37,523 nucleotides of DNA. Origin: Paulinella micropora. Lineage: Eukaryota; Cercozoa; Imbricatea; Euglyphida. This document shows positions 17,996 to 28,149 of this stretch, piece by piece (within the stretch, counting starts at the first letter, position 1; every line of letters begins with the position of its first letter). The translations under genes were made by a program, and so were the position numbers. The DNA lies in contig BJOX01000335.1 in assembly GCA_009731375.1 (NCBI GenBank), positions 146,098-183,620 on the forward strand. Reading direction: 5' to 3'. The notes beneath the pieces are model-generated. The model saw nothing but the letters and a program-made list of their open reading frames with translations, was not told where the DNA came from and did not search any database.

Positions 17996-19957
17996 CTAAT
18001 TACAAAATGAAAGCGGATGCAACGGTTCGGAGTCGGTCACTTCAGTCGTTCCCACAGTCCTGTCTATGACATTTATGTGTCCCATATAATTGCTGCCCAT
18101 GAAAAACTGTATAAATGTCGCGTCTCTTTCATCGGTGTAGTAGGCGGTGATGCTACAAGAGTCGAAGAAACTACGTGGTAGGTCCACGACGCATTCGTAG
18201 GATCGTTCTCTGACCATGCTGATTCCTGTCCATTGACTTCCGTCGTCATAGTAATGGTCCTCAGAGAGGATCTTGAACCAGATCGGATCATTGCACTGGA
18301 GGCGATGGAAGTAATGTTGTAGGGCGAAGCAGCGTTCGCGCGTCCGGAGTCGGAAAACGCTGCGTATGTACTTGTCTTCGTCTTCGATATGTGGGTCGAA
18401 GTGCATGTGTTGAGGAGTAGGATCCTCCATGCTGCACCATGGAAATAGGAGTTGACCTTCGAGGATGGCCGCCAGAGGGGACGCGTTGGGGTTTGCTCCC
18501 ACTAGTAAGCAGCAGTATGAGGATCTGTATCCCCACTGGCGTCCAACGGGACAGTAAGCCATTCCCTGTCGAAAGTAACCAACATTGCATGTGGGTTCAA
18601 TATTGGGGCCAACTAGAGAGGAGGCAACAAGTTGGGCGGTGTTTCTTCCATTCTGCGGGCAGAAATGGAAGATAACAGCCGTAGCGTTATGCTGGTGGAG
18701 GCGTGACATCATGGTGGCGCCCTCTTTGATGTTGAGGATGTCTCTCAGCGCGGATTCCGTGAGCGGCCCTGGGCCACGACAGGTCATCTTCGGTGCTGTT
18801 TTGTCGCCAGCACGGAACAAACACATTGCTTCGGTATTGATAACCCCAATGGGTAAGACTTCGTTCGCAACGATGGCCAGGCCATGTTTGTAGTCTTCAC
18901 AGGTCTGGGGGTCCATGTCATGTGCAGAGTTGCGCGGGGGCCAATAGTATTTCATCAATAACGTGGGGTGAATGCGAGAGAAGTTGGCAAGGGCCACATC
19001 GAACTGAGCAAGATGTGGGAAGGACCAACGGGTCCTCGCGTACCAATGTCTTGGCTCCATGTGCAAGTAGGTCTTGCTTTCGCGCGTACGTGGTTGGCCA
19101 GTGTCAGGGGTAGCCGTTCTTGGAGTGAAGGTCCGAGTGAGGTGTGGGACGTCAGCGAAAGAGTTGAAATCCTCCGATGGAACAGGGTTGTCCTCGGCTG
19201 ATTTGAGCCTGGGTGGGTCCCCGGAAGCCAAGATGTCATAGCTGCCATCGACTGTTTCTCGCGATTTAGTCATGTGACGTTCCACGCGCGGAATGTTGTT
19301 CTGCGCATGTGTATTGTCCGGCCATAGGCCCTGGCAGGTAGTAAGGTGCTTGGGAATCCAGTAACCCAGGTGTCTGCATCTGGGGTGGGTGCCCGGAAAC
19401 ATTACCATCGCCAGCGTCGGGAAGTAAGTGGCATAGATCTCCCGCGATATGTAGAGTGTCGCATCGGTGCTGGGGGATCCTTGCATTATCGCTTCCTTAC
19501 GCATTCGCTTTACTGGGCGTGTAGTGAATCCTTCGAAACCATTGCACTCGGCAGGTGGCCATGTGTCAACTTCTACGAATCGTTCACGTTTGGGAGAACT
19601 CGGTGTAGGCGGTAATGGAGTTGACGCGCTTCTGCTCGATAGGTCACGTGGGCGTCCAATAGCTTTACGATCTTCCCAGGTGCAAGTCCGGGTAATGAAG
19701 TGACCCAGCGGACTAAGCGAGTATGTAGCCGCTGGTGATTTCGCTACTGGTGATTGAGACGCAGGAGACGGGGGCGACACCGGCGAGCTTCCAGACAAAG
19801 ACGATGAGCTGCTGGAAGAAGACGATGAACTACTAGACGTGCTCTGTAGTGCCTGTTCGGCTTCTTTGCTCAGTCCTTGGAGTCGGCGAGTAGTTCGTTG
19901 TGTAGCACGGGGTGGAGCCCCTGTCTTAAATGGCAAAGGTGATGAGGAAGCTGGGGT
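17996..19957 (-). pseudogene. unrecognised C-terminal region of the gag-protease polyprotein
   Basis: A 646-codon minus frame whose first codon here is TTG, not ATG. The same frame continues upstream past one TAA (19958-19960), so this is most likely the C-terminal part of the polyprotein starting at 24437. Residues 30-60 are S/P-rich with a run of about 14 serines. The rest is a well-mixed globular sequence of more than 450 residues rich in W, Y, C and H, with stretches such as PRHWYARTRWSFPHLAQFD and PVGRQWGYRSSYCCLLVGA. I see no YxDD, DDE, tyrosine recombinase or RNase H signature. I do not recognise the domain. The long open frame argues that it was under selection until recently. Confidence 0.55.
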
Positions 19958-20016
19958 TTACGGGGATCGTTCCTGTCTACCCGAGTTACTTCGTGTCGTG
20001 CGTGGGCGACCAGACA

Positions 20017-21140
20017 TCAGAGGTACCGGTAAAACCGGAGATGATGGAGGGTCTGCCAACGCATCTTGAAGCTGTTTCGGCAAAGGTTGTGCCGCGGCCG
20101 ATGCTGATGGACCAAAGGCCGCTGCGGACGGTAGTAGGCCGGTGGGGGCGCCGGAACGGCTGACAATGTCGGTGGCGATGACGATGATGACGCCTGTGAC
20201 GGTGACGATGTTGCTTGTGATGGAGAGAACGATGTCATCACCGGCGATGACGATGATGATGCCGACGACCAGGCTGCCTGCGAGGATTCAAAAACGAGGA
20301 GTCGTGCTGCCGGGCTGCTTTTCGAATCGGATGTTCGTCGAGCGTGTCGGAGAGCTGTCAACGCGAGGCGATCGTTGACCCTATCTTGTTGGGTAACCTC
20401 ATCAAAATCAGGACTTGAGTGGGACAGCGCCGGTGAAGTCGTATCGGACGTGTCCGGGGACGTTTGCGTTTTCTGTTTCTTTACGAAGATGCGTTTGTTT
20501 TCCTGATGGCGAGTTCTCTTGGAGATGGAGGAGTTTGGCCTTTTGACTGAAGGGTTGTCGTGGTATTGAACTTCGTCTTCATCCTCGTCGGTGGGGGCGT
20601 AGGTAGAATCGTTCTTGTCGACTGGATCTTCTTCTTCAACCTCTTGCGGTTCTTCTTCTTCTTCGTCGGTTTCCGCTGGTTTCTTCTCACCTCCATCTCC
20701 TTGTCTTTTTCTTTCGGACAGAAAGAGATTTACTGTACGGCGATAGAGGTGAGCCTGGGACGTGGAAAGAAGATCATAAGAACCTGCCGGTTGTGTACAG
20801 GCACGGTTTCCAAAGATTTGTTTGATCTTGGAAGTTGGGTATGAAGTCGCCTCGGCTAAAGTCTCCGGACGAAAGTCGTAGCTGACGGTGGCTAGCTGAC
20901 GTTCGCCCACTTGAAGCGGCGTGTCGAAAAGGTGGAACTCCGTCTCGTAAACGCTTTGTCTGGCCTTGGGCTTGAGAGGGATGTAGTCCGTTGGTTTGAT
21001 CCTTTTGGTCTCGTCGATGGACAAGTTGATCTGTGCGGCCACCTCGTTGGCGAAGAGCAGGTCTACGCGATCGGGCAGGTGGGTTGACACGTAAATAGTA
21101 ATCGCATGGAGTGGCGACGTAGGATCGGCGGAAACAAAAG
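20017..21140 (-). pseudogene. second half of a protease-like domain and acidic/serine-rich linker of the gag-protease polyprotein
   Basis: The minus frame from about 21140 continues, after a one-base shift, the protease-like region that ends the 24437-21063 frame. It reads LHAITIYVSTHLPDRVDLLFA, then a segment rich in K, Y and F, an E/D-rich block (about 20590-20680), a K/R block that could be a nuclear signal, and a long S/P-rich stretch. An ATG exists at 21283-21285, but the codons between it and 21140 overlap the upstream frame and look like noise. It ends at 20017, where the frame of 17996-19957 takes over after another shift between about 20020 and 20150. The protein is intelligible only as a piece of one long polyprotein. 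Confidence 0.5.
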
Positions 21141-24100
21141 TTCGATGCCATCGGTGAGTACTGCGTCGATGCCGACGGACGAGCGTGCTTCTACAGGAGG
21201 CAACTTCCGAATGGTGAACCCGTGCTCCATGACCCATGAGAGGCGGGCCACGCCTTTGCAGTTGCAGGCGGAATCCAAGGTGCATGTAGTCTTACCGATA
21301 GGTGAGCGGTTAAGGGGGTGTTTTGCGACCCAAACACATCCAGTAACCACTGTCGGGATTGTCGCGATCCGTAGGGGCGGAGGCGTTGGCACCGAAGGAG
21401 ATGCCGAGCGGGACCGGGTAGTCATGTGGAAAGCGCGCGGAGTGTTACGAGCAGGGGCCGCTGGTGGCTTCCAATCACAGTGTTTCTTCTCGTCTTGGCA
21501 GCGTTGTTGACGGAGCTTGCATTCCTCAAGCGAATGTCGGGGTAGTTGATCCTTCTTCAAAAAGCTGTTATGCTCTTTGCAGTAGGCGCAGGGAGTGCCC
21601 GTAAACGGTTTACGTTTGGTTTGGTTTGACGGTCTGCTCGGTGGGTCAGTCTTAGTTGTAGACATAGACGTTTTCGAAGGGATCACCACAGCGTTGGCTC
21701 CCGTGAGATGCTGACGCGGTGCCGGCTTCTTCTTGTTCGGGTGTTCCTTCTTATCCGGGTGGGTCGTCTTCAAACGCTTGTCTGGGCGAGTCGATTTCTG
21801 TGAAGGAGCGGTCTGGGTCATCGTCATGGCGTCTGCCTTGCGCTTCTGCCGAGGAGGGCGATTGGGGTTGGCGTTTTCCGTGGCCGCTTTTGCTGGTCGA
21901 GGCAGTTGAGGTCTCCGACGATCAGTACGGGTGGACGGTTGGCCCTGGCGATTATAATCCCGCTTGCGCGTAGATGGCTCTTCGGTGCCCGCGTGAACCG
22001 GGATCTCCATTCCCAGAAGATATTCTGTCATGACGTTGGGGTCAAGGGTCCTGGCCCAAGGAAGAAGGTCGGTCAAGTTGCGCGGCCATCCGAGACCGTA
22101 GGAGAGCAAGACTTGATCTGCTTGTTGGTTCCACTTGTCGCGTTCCATAGGGATCAACATGCGGCCCAAGTCTTCAATCTGGTTTCCGTCGCTGATGCTT
22201 ACGCCGGTCAGGCGTGCTGCCTCGTAGTGCGTGATGCATCGGTTGACGTACGCGAGGAGTTGTTCCTTTCTGAAGCGTCGCAGGTTGAGGGCTTGGAAAG
22301 CTGTCTTGCGTGTATCATGTTTATCCAAACGGCCGTGGATAAGGTAGCGGGTAAATTGCAACCAGATGAGAGACAGTGAACACCGTACCTGAATAGAATC
22401 GGTGACGCGAACGAAGCGAGCCCAACAGGCTTCCATGAGAGCAACCGTAGCCTTATCTCCCCATGATCGAACATTGTTGATGGCGTGCATGATGGCCAGC
22501 TGGATCGGCGTGTTGGAGATATGGTAGTTGATCACAAATTCGCGTGTGAAGGTAGCTTGGTCCGGCGTCGGTATCACGGTCGGGATCGACAACGCGAACA
22601 TGGTGCGGCGTGCGGGCACAGATCCGTAAGTGCGTGACAACATGTGCATGTGGTAGCCCGACGTGGCGCCTGAGTTACTAGAGCGAGTGGTACGGCGGGG
22701 CGGCGAAGATTGGGATGAAGTTGCATCACCAGAGGAACCTCCCGAACGGGGTGCTGATGGTGCGCTGAGTTGTGTTTGTCCAGCGGGGTTGTCACCTTGG
22801 CCTGGCACTCTGTTGGCCTCGCCGTCGCCTTCGTTGCCGACGTTGTCTTCGGTGCCTTCGGTGGCTTTTTGTTCCCGTTCTCGTTCTTCTTCCCGTGCTT
22901 GTTCCGCTTCCTCCTCCCGTTCTCGTTCTTCCTCCTCGGCAAGTTGTCGTGCCACTTCCTCAGCGCGTTCGGTAGCCTCGCGTTCTGCTTCTTCTCTTGC
23001 GATTGTTGCTGCATCTTGAGCGGCATTGCTTTCCATCACCGGAGGAATGGTTGCAGGTGCAGGGATTTCCAGGATGGTTGGAAGGGTGCTAGCGCCTGAA
23101 CTGGGCAATGCTGGTGCGGGTCGCCCTGTTCCCCGTGCGGAAGTTAGTGGCTGACGTGCAGGTGTCTGTGGTGGACCAATAAGGGCCGCAATAGGTGAAG
23201 TAGTCGGGTTAAGTACCGAACTTGAAGCGAACAAGTTAGCGTCGTAGGATTGTTCGACAAAGGGTGCATTGGGTCGTTGTGGGGACGTGAGGAGCGTGTC
23301 GAGGTAAGAGGTCATGGCCAATGAGCGGTTTACCGGTTCATTCGCCCTGCCAGCGAATAGAGCGGCCAGTGGTGGTACCAGGGGACGTGGCGGGGCAGGA
23401 GTCGCAGCTCGAGCGAGACGTCCAGTTCGCGGAAACGAAGAATCCGGGGACGAGAAGGGCATGTTGGATATCGGGGGCATGAAGGGTAGAACAGTCTGGC
23501 GAAGGGTCGGTGAGCCTGTACTGGTTGGATCCAAAGGCAATGTCGGAGTCAACGGAGTCAGCACAGCGGATGCAGGGGCCGATGACGACGTAGAAGAGCT
23601 GCCAGCGGGCAACAAGCTAGATGAGCTAGTCGATGTTGGTGCAGAAGAGCGTCCAGTGGGCAACGAACCAGATGAACCAGTCGCTGTTGGTGCTGGGGCC
23701 GATGTAGTGCCAGTTGGTATACCCGAAAGTGCAGCTGCCGATGGTGGTCCTGCCAATCCAGCAGCTGTAGCAGCGGCTGGGTAGTAGTTGTGAAAGACTT
23801 CGACAGGAATGAAGTTGCCAATTTGATTCCAATGCTTCTCTGCAGCTGCTAGCGAGCCAGTAGGTCCCAGGTAATGGGCGCGGACTTCAACGTCGGTCCA
23901 GTCGGGATTACGAAGAAGGTCTAGGCTAGCTTGAGGGGAAATGGGGACCTGGGGCAGCGATGTAGCCTTGTCCTTGTGGTTCTTTCGTAGGATATCCCGC
24001 ACGTCGCTCACATAGCTGGTCAATAAATCGTAGATAAATTGGATAGTCTGAGTGCGAGAGAGGTTGGAGTGAAGGCGAGTAGTCTTCCCAGCCTTGATTT

Positions 24101-24437
24101 CCTCTTGAAACTTCTTGTCGGTGCGTAGGGTATCCGAACGGGAGCCCAGGATGGGGTAGGGGTCCAAGCATCGTCGCTTGTTCTCACTGTACTTAGATAC
24201 TGGGTCGTCGTAACGTGACTGGTTCCACATGTAGATGTACCAGGAGCAAGCCAGAACGTAGAGCAGTAGCTGAAGGGGGCGGTGTGCAGTGGAGTAGGTG
24301 TTCTCCACTATGTAGGTAGGGGATGACCCTAAAACGACAAAACCAAACACATACTGTGTTGGTTGACTGCATAGTGTGTATGAGGGCAGAGGGAAGCCAC
24401 AAAAATGCAACGGCAGGTGAACAATCTGTCGAAACAT
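21063..24437 (-). CDS. retroelement Gag-like polyprotein with variant zinc knuckle and protease-like start
   Basis: A 1124-residue minus-strand protein from ATG 24435-24437. The N-terminus has a hydrophobic stretch (about 70-92) of unclear meaning. A P/S/T/A-rich region (about 230-480) and an E/R coiled-coil-like block (about 485-530) follow. The most Gag-like segment is about 610-830: helical, with a W-rich part and FRKEQLLAYVNRCITHYEA. A basic linker leads to C-x2-C-x14-H-x4-C starting at PCAYCKEHN, a zinc knuckle with an enlarged loop. After it, CTLDSACNCKGVARLSWV is placed and shaped like an aspartic protease start, with DSA where DTG or DSG is usual. The last about 20 residues are off-frame: the protease continues in the frame of 20017-21140. 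Order and composition say Gag-Pro of an LTR-type element, but no RT follows. The family is not recognised. Confidence 0.6.
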   Translation of the reverse strand: MFRQIVHLPLHFCGFPLPSYTLCSQPTQYVFGFVVLGSSPTYIVENTYSTAHRPLQLLLYVLACSWYIYMWNQSRYDDPVSKYSENKRRCLDPYPILGSRSDTLRTDKKFQEEIKAGKTTRLHSNLSRTQTIQFIYDLLTSYVSDVRDILRKNHKDKATSLPQVPISPQASLDLLRNPDWTDVEVRAHYLGPTGSLAAAEKHWNQIGNFIPVEVFHNYYPAAATAAGLAGPPSAAALSGIPTGTTSAPAPTATGSSGSLPTGRSSAPTSTSSSSLLPAGSSSTSSSAPASAVLTPLTPTLPLDPTSTGSPTLRQTVLPFMPPISNMPFSSPDSSFPRTGRLARAATPAPPRPLVPPLAALFAGRANEPVNRSLAMTSYLDTLLTSPQRPNAPFVEQSYDANLFASSSVLNPTTSPIAALIGPPQTPARQPLTSARGTGRPAPALPSSGASTLPTILEIPAPATIPPVMESNAAQDAATIAREEAEREATERAEEVARQLAEEEEREREEEAEQAREEEREREQKATEGTEDNVGNEGDGEANRVPGQGDNPAGQTQLSAPSAPRSGGSSGDATSSQSSPPRRTTRSSNSGATSGYHMHMLSRTYGSVPARRTMFALSIPTVIPTPDQATFTREFVINYHISNTPIQLAIMHAINNVRSWGDKATVALMEACWARFVRVTDSIQVRCSLSLIWLQFTRYLIHGRLDKHDTRKTAFQALNLRRFRKEQLLAYVNRCITHYEAARLTGVSISDGNQIEDLGRMLIPMERDKWNQQADQVLLSYGLGWPRNLTDLLPWARTLDPNVMTEYLLGMEIPVHAGTEEPSTRKRDYNRQGQPSTRTDRRRPQLPRPAKAATENANPNRPPRQKRKADAMTMTQTAPSQKSTRPDKRLKTTHPDKKEHPNKKKPAPRQHLTGANAVVIPSKTSMSTTKTDPPSRPSNQTKRKPFTGTPCAYCKEHNSFLKKDQLPRHSLEECKLRQQRCQDEKKHCDWKPPAAPARNTPRAFHMTTRSRSASPSVPTPPPLRIATIPTVVTGCVWVAKHPLNRSPIGKTTCTLDSACNCKGVARLSWVMEHGFTIRKLPPVEARSSVGIDAVLTDGIELLFPPILRRHSMRLLFTCQPTCPIA

Positions 24438-25386
24438 ATGTGGTTTTGGTTACCTCTGTCCTTATACGTCGTTGTATAGCCACTCTTGAAGGAGAGGGCT
24501 TTTCCAAATCGATCTGTAGACAGAACACACCAACTGTGTGTGTAGTTTTCTCTTGAGTGGAAAAAAATTCGAATTGTGAGTTTGTATTACAACTCTTCAA
24601 GTGGGAAGATACAACGGACTCTTAATAAGAACACTATGGCTGCTTTGAGTCCTGACTCAGTGTGAGCAGGTGAAATACCCGTAAATAGTAGAGAGGTCAC
24701 TTAGTTTATTTACGTAATTTCGAACTCTTGGCAGGCTTGGGTGCAACGTACGGTCAAGTGTAGAACGTAGATCATCAGTGTGAGGTCTCCCGTTCTCAAA
24801 CGGATAGTGTCGCGAGTCTTCAAGTAAGCAGTCATAAACTGATAGTTGTCGGGTTGCTTGGACTTGACAAATTGATTTGGGAAGCCTCAAGGCGAAAATG
24901 ACTGGTATCGGAAGACAAGTTAGATATTGTATTTCTCGTCCTTGTCAAGTTCACAAATTTACAGTAAAACGTGTTTTACGGGAAAATCGGTGGGAAAGGT
25001 AATACGAACGGGGAAAATGGCAATAGCTAAAAAGAACTTTGAACTGATCGTTTGAAATCATTTCTGAACGAAATCGAAAACTGGTTAGTGGAGTCGAAAC
25101 GTCGTGCAGAGGGGAATCTAATGAACCGGTCAAAAAGAGTGTCTTATCAACGGTAAAGATTTTAGCCGGTCGTTAAGGTGCTCAGTCTGATATATAATAA
25201 GCCGGGGTCTATATCCACTCAATCCCAGCACCGTAGGCTCTGAGAATAACCAAATCTTCCTCAGAGTCCTCTACAAAAGAGAGGAAACCAGTATGATGGG
25301 AAGTTTGAAATGTAGGAGACTATCAGAGCCAAGCAACAAAAAGGAAACAGAGAGCTATTTCCCATTGTCCGCCCTAACGATAATTT
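24438..25386. other. upstream region of the gag-protease element, no gene seen
   Basis: About 950 bases of mixed sequence; AT content rises after 24880. It should hold the promoter or LTR of the minus-strand element. No direct repeat with 17536-17995 was found by eye. A TATATAATAAG string at 25190-25200 is TATA-like for either strand but cannot be assigned to a gene. Confidence 0.5.
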
Positions 25387-25630
25387 TGTAATGCCCCCAA
25401 CGATGGCTCGTAAAAAGTCGGTAATACAACGAAACACAGTCCTCAAAAGATGAGAATGATGTCTCGTTATATTAGCTCAGTGAAGCCAAAAAGGAAAACG
25501 GCAACAGACCAGGAATAAAATGGCATCAGGTCCAATCCGGACAAATAATACTGAAAAACAAGCTGGTGCACCTGTCACCAGGAAAAGGTACTTTTTACCG
25601 GCTATCCGGGGGGTGATGCCTACAGTATCC
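25387..25630 (+). repeat. dispersed repeat, copy 2 (inverted relative to 2060-2305)
   Basis: Near-identical to the reverse complement of 2060-2305. Relative to copy 1 it has one fewer A in the run near 25412 and three extra bases in CAAAAGATG near 25443-25451. It retains the same basic peptide end, KPKRKTATDQE, before TAA. It does not keep the cysteine-rich codons present beside copy 1, because similarity starts at TGTAATGCCCCC. Confidence 0.85.
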
Positions 25631-25900
25631 CCTCCCGATTTTATGACGGAAATAGCATTTTCGTCATCAGAGAACTTACGCTAGAAAGGTTATCTGTTAT
25701 TAATTATTATTTAAATAAGTAAAATAAAGACACATATGCATATAGGACGATCATGACAAACGAAAACACTGAGATTTATAATTAGAATGTCTAGAGGTTG
25801 TGTTATGGTAAAGAATAACGAAAACAGACCATGGTAAAAGTTCAATGGAGAGAAGGAAGAAAGGTTATGTAAGAGTTTCAGCATCGGAAAGAAAAAATGA
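25631..25900. other. AT-rich spacer, no gene seen
   Basis: A short AT-rich stretch between the repeat copy and the zinc-finger fragment. It includes the palindromic string ATATGCATAT near 25735. No coding signal is visible. Confidence 0.5.
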
Positions 25901-26246
25901 AAAGAGCAAGCATTGGAAGAAGCAAAGAAGTATCTCGAGGAGAATATAATACCTAAATATGAGGAATGGAAAAATAACTACGATAAAGAAACAAGAATAA
26001 TCAATCAAAAAAGAAAAGAAGAAAATTTGGAAGCATAAAGATTATAAGTGCGAATGTGGTTTCAAAATACATAATGGAAACAAAGGACGACATATGAAGT
26101 CTCAGAAACATATTTCAGCAATTTACAAAATTATAGAAAAAGAAAAACATCCAGTTCCTTCTAGGCCAAGCAAGGAGTATATGGAGAGAATAAAGAATGA
26201 CGAGATGACACTCAAGGAAAGAAAAGTTGTCCTGAGCCAAAAATAA
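25901..26246 (+). pseudogene. fragment of a C2H2-finger protein of Polinton/giant-virus type
   Basis: Two plus frames meet here. The first (25901-26038) reads a lysine- and glutamate-rich helical segment, KKYLEENIIPKYEEWKNNY. The second (26001-26246, 81 codons) reads DYKCECGFKIHNGNKGRHMK and then SQKH, giving C17-x1-C19-x11-H31-x5-H37, and ends at TAA. The K/E/N-rich helix followed by a C-x-C-G...H...H finger is a combination I associate with proteins of large DNA viruses, virophages and Polintons, where NK-rich repeats precede such a finger. The shift between the two frames and the lack of a start codon mark it as a remnant. The link to those elements is from memory of the motif and is unproven. 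Confidence 0.4.
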
Positions 26247-26414
26247 TGTTTTTTTTTTCGAATCATAATCGTGGGCCGCGGGACTTCAAATTTGAAGCAC
26301 GGTTCGGATTGGCCCAAAGATACATTTCCTGACTAACAACTTGAAAAATGAGTAGCTCAAAACAATTTTCAGGCACTGGTGGCACTTGACACATAAATTG
26401 GATCCGCCCGGATG
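26247..26414. other. AT-rich spacer, no gene seen
   Basis: Non-coding by inspection. It contains a T run at 26250-26258 and a short GC patch. It separates the zinc-finger fragment from the left palindrome-bearing repeat. Confidence 0.4.
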
Positions 26415-26547
26415 TGCATTTATGCATAAAAGTCTCACATTCAACTCAGCCCAAACAGGTTTTTTTTCCTTTTCTTTTTTTTTTTCAATTTTTCAGGAAA
26501 AAAATGAAAGCTGAACTTTAGGCAGTTTAGGGCTTTTATGCATAAAA
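26415..26547 (+). repeat. left palindrome-bearing direct repeat
   Basis: Two copies of the palindrome, TTTATGCATAAA at 26419-26430 and TTTTATGCATAAAA at 26534-26547, enclose a T-rich stretch (26459-26500). The first is followed by GTCTCACA; the second is preceded by GC. The same order (palindrome, GTCACA, T run, GC, palindrome) recurs in the same orientation at 30453-30569, so this pair looks like degenerate direct repeats bracketing 26.4-30.6 kb. Confidence 0.55.
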
Positions 26548-28149
26548 TTCTCATGTTCACACTGGACTTAGACAGCTTTTCACGACATCTGAAAATGCGT
26601 ATTTTTCAGATCCTTAAGCGCGATTACGTTTCCACACTGAGATCTCATTTCAAGACCCTCGCAAAGCAGCTGGAGGGCCAGCCACATCGACCTCCACACG
26701 ACGAGATCCTTCAAGGCGACCTAAAACTAGTACTACGCAAAAGTTTTTAAGTACAGTACCCAAACCTGTGTTGAGCAATCTTGAAATGAAAAAAATTGTT
26801 TGGACAGGCGACTTTCTGGGGTTTGGATTTGAGGCCTGGCTGAAAAAGTTTGCTCCAGAGCAACTTCACCGCTACTGGAAAAGATGGTGTCAGTCGAAGA
26901 TGATAAAGGGGGTACTAGGAAGTTAGACGAAACACAGGCACGGCATCGGATCGCAGAAGGGAAAATTTGTTTGCTTCCTGCTTTGTCTTCACAGTGTTTC
27001 AGCAAGGACTGCGTTTTACTCAATGAGAGATTCATCTGTGTCTAGAACTAAAACATCGTGATCTCAGCAGAGAAGGGATCGTTGTTCTCTCTTCTGAGGG
27101 AAGAATTCTTCCTTTGCGAAGCTTTGATGTGCACATAACCAAACGACTTGAAACTGTACATGTGATGAAAAGAATCAGGTAACCAAGGTGTGAACTCACA
27201 CAAATCATCATTGAACACTTTGTTAAACACATTTTTGTCATACGCCAAAATTGTTGTATTCACAGTCTTTGCTTCAAGATCAGTTCGTGGAAGTTTTTTA
27301 AGAAGTCACCAGACAACAGCTGCATTTTACACGGTTAACAAAATGTTTTCAGTGAAAGGGGAGACAATTTCAAACAAAACCGAACGGGCCTGAAAAAAGC
27401 TTGCAGGGCCAAACCGGACTTGAGACTTTTATGAATAAAAGCTCAAAGTGTTGCAAATCCTTTTTGGAAAATTTGACTTTTAAAACTTCTATTGCGACAT
27501 TTGTTCACCATAGGTTGCCTGACAACCAGTGCACAGTCTGAATTTTTCCTTCGTTCCTCATAACATCCTACTAGTGTCGCATTGAAATTTGGCTCGCAAG
27601 CATTTTTTGACTTCAAGATTACCTCAACCATGTACTTTTATGCATGAAAGTGCTGACTGTAGTTTGGTCCTCACAAACCTTCCCCTTCGGTTGAATCTGA
27701 ACTAAACAGTTTGTGTTTGTTGAATCGTGGTATGTTTGATTTCTGTCAAAAGTGGTGTGAAACATGTTGAAACCACTCATGATGTGCACGAAGATGCTAG
27801 TTCAGAAATAGCCAGGCCAGATTTCAAGGTTACTTTAGTAGAGCATGCAAATGTCTTGAAAGATGAAAAGAAGGAATTTTAAAGCATGCATTGTTTTTTC
27901 AATGTGTGTCGCTTTTTAAAGCTTCCCTCAGTACAAAAACACAAACATCTCAGTAAAACAGCATCACTGCACCTGTAAACATGCTGCTGTACTAGGCAAA
28001 ACGAAGCCCGTACTGACGTGATCTGGTCTACTTGGTTTGACAACTTTGCAACAAGTCTGAAGTTTTGCAATCTTGGTGTTCCAAATTTGGAAGTGGGCCC
28101 GCACAACAACGGATTTTGGATGGTTGTGGGAGTAATTTAATCGCAGCGG
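26548..28149. pseudogene. decayed interior of an unclassified element, coding strand uncertain
   Basis: Short frames with coding-like composition exist on both strands. On plus, 26538-26750 reads LKRDYVSTLRSHFKTLAKQL; another frame near 26790-26930 reads FEAWLKKFAPEQLHRYWKRW. On minus, 27048-27263 reads YDKNVFNKVFNDDLCEFTPW, and short minus frames at 26733-27035, 27443-27631 and 27879-28109 are also open. None extends past 100 residues and I recognise none. Two more degenerate palindromes, TTTTATGAATAAAA (27427-27440) and TTTTATGCATGAAA (27636-27649), lie inside. The best description is the remains of one or two genes of a mobile element. Confidence 0.35.

Noticed and set aside
21130-21145. 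Programmed frameshift between Gag and Pro in the 18-24.4 kb element
   Set aside because: The shift falls inside the protease-like domain and not at a gag/pro boundary, and other lesions follow, so decay or a sequence error is likelier.
2060-25630. A 23.6 kb Polinton with terminal inverted repeats
   Set aside because: Between the repeats there are only retroelements; no DNA polymerase B, ATPase or capsid gene is visible, and the viral-type finger lies outside the repeat pair.
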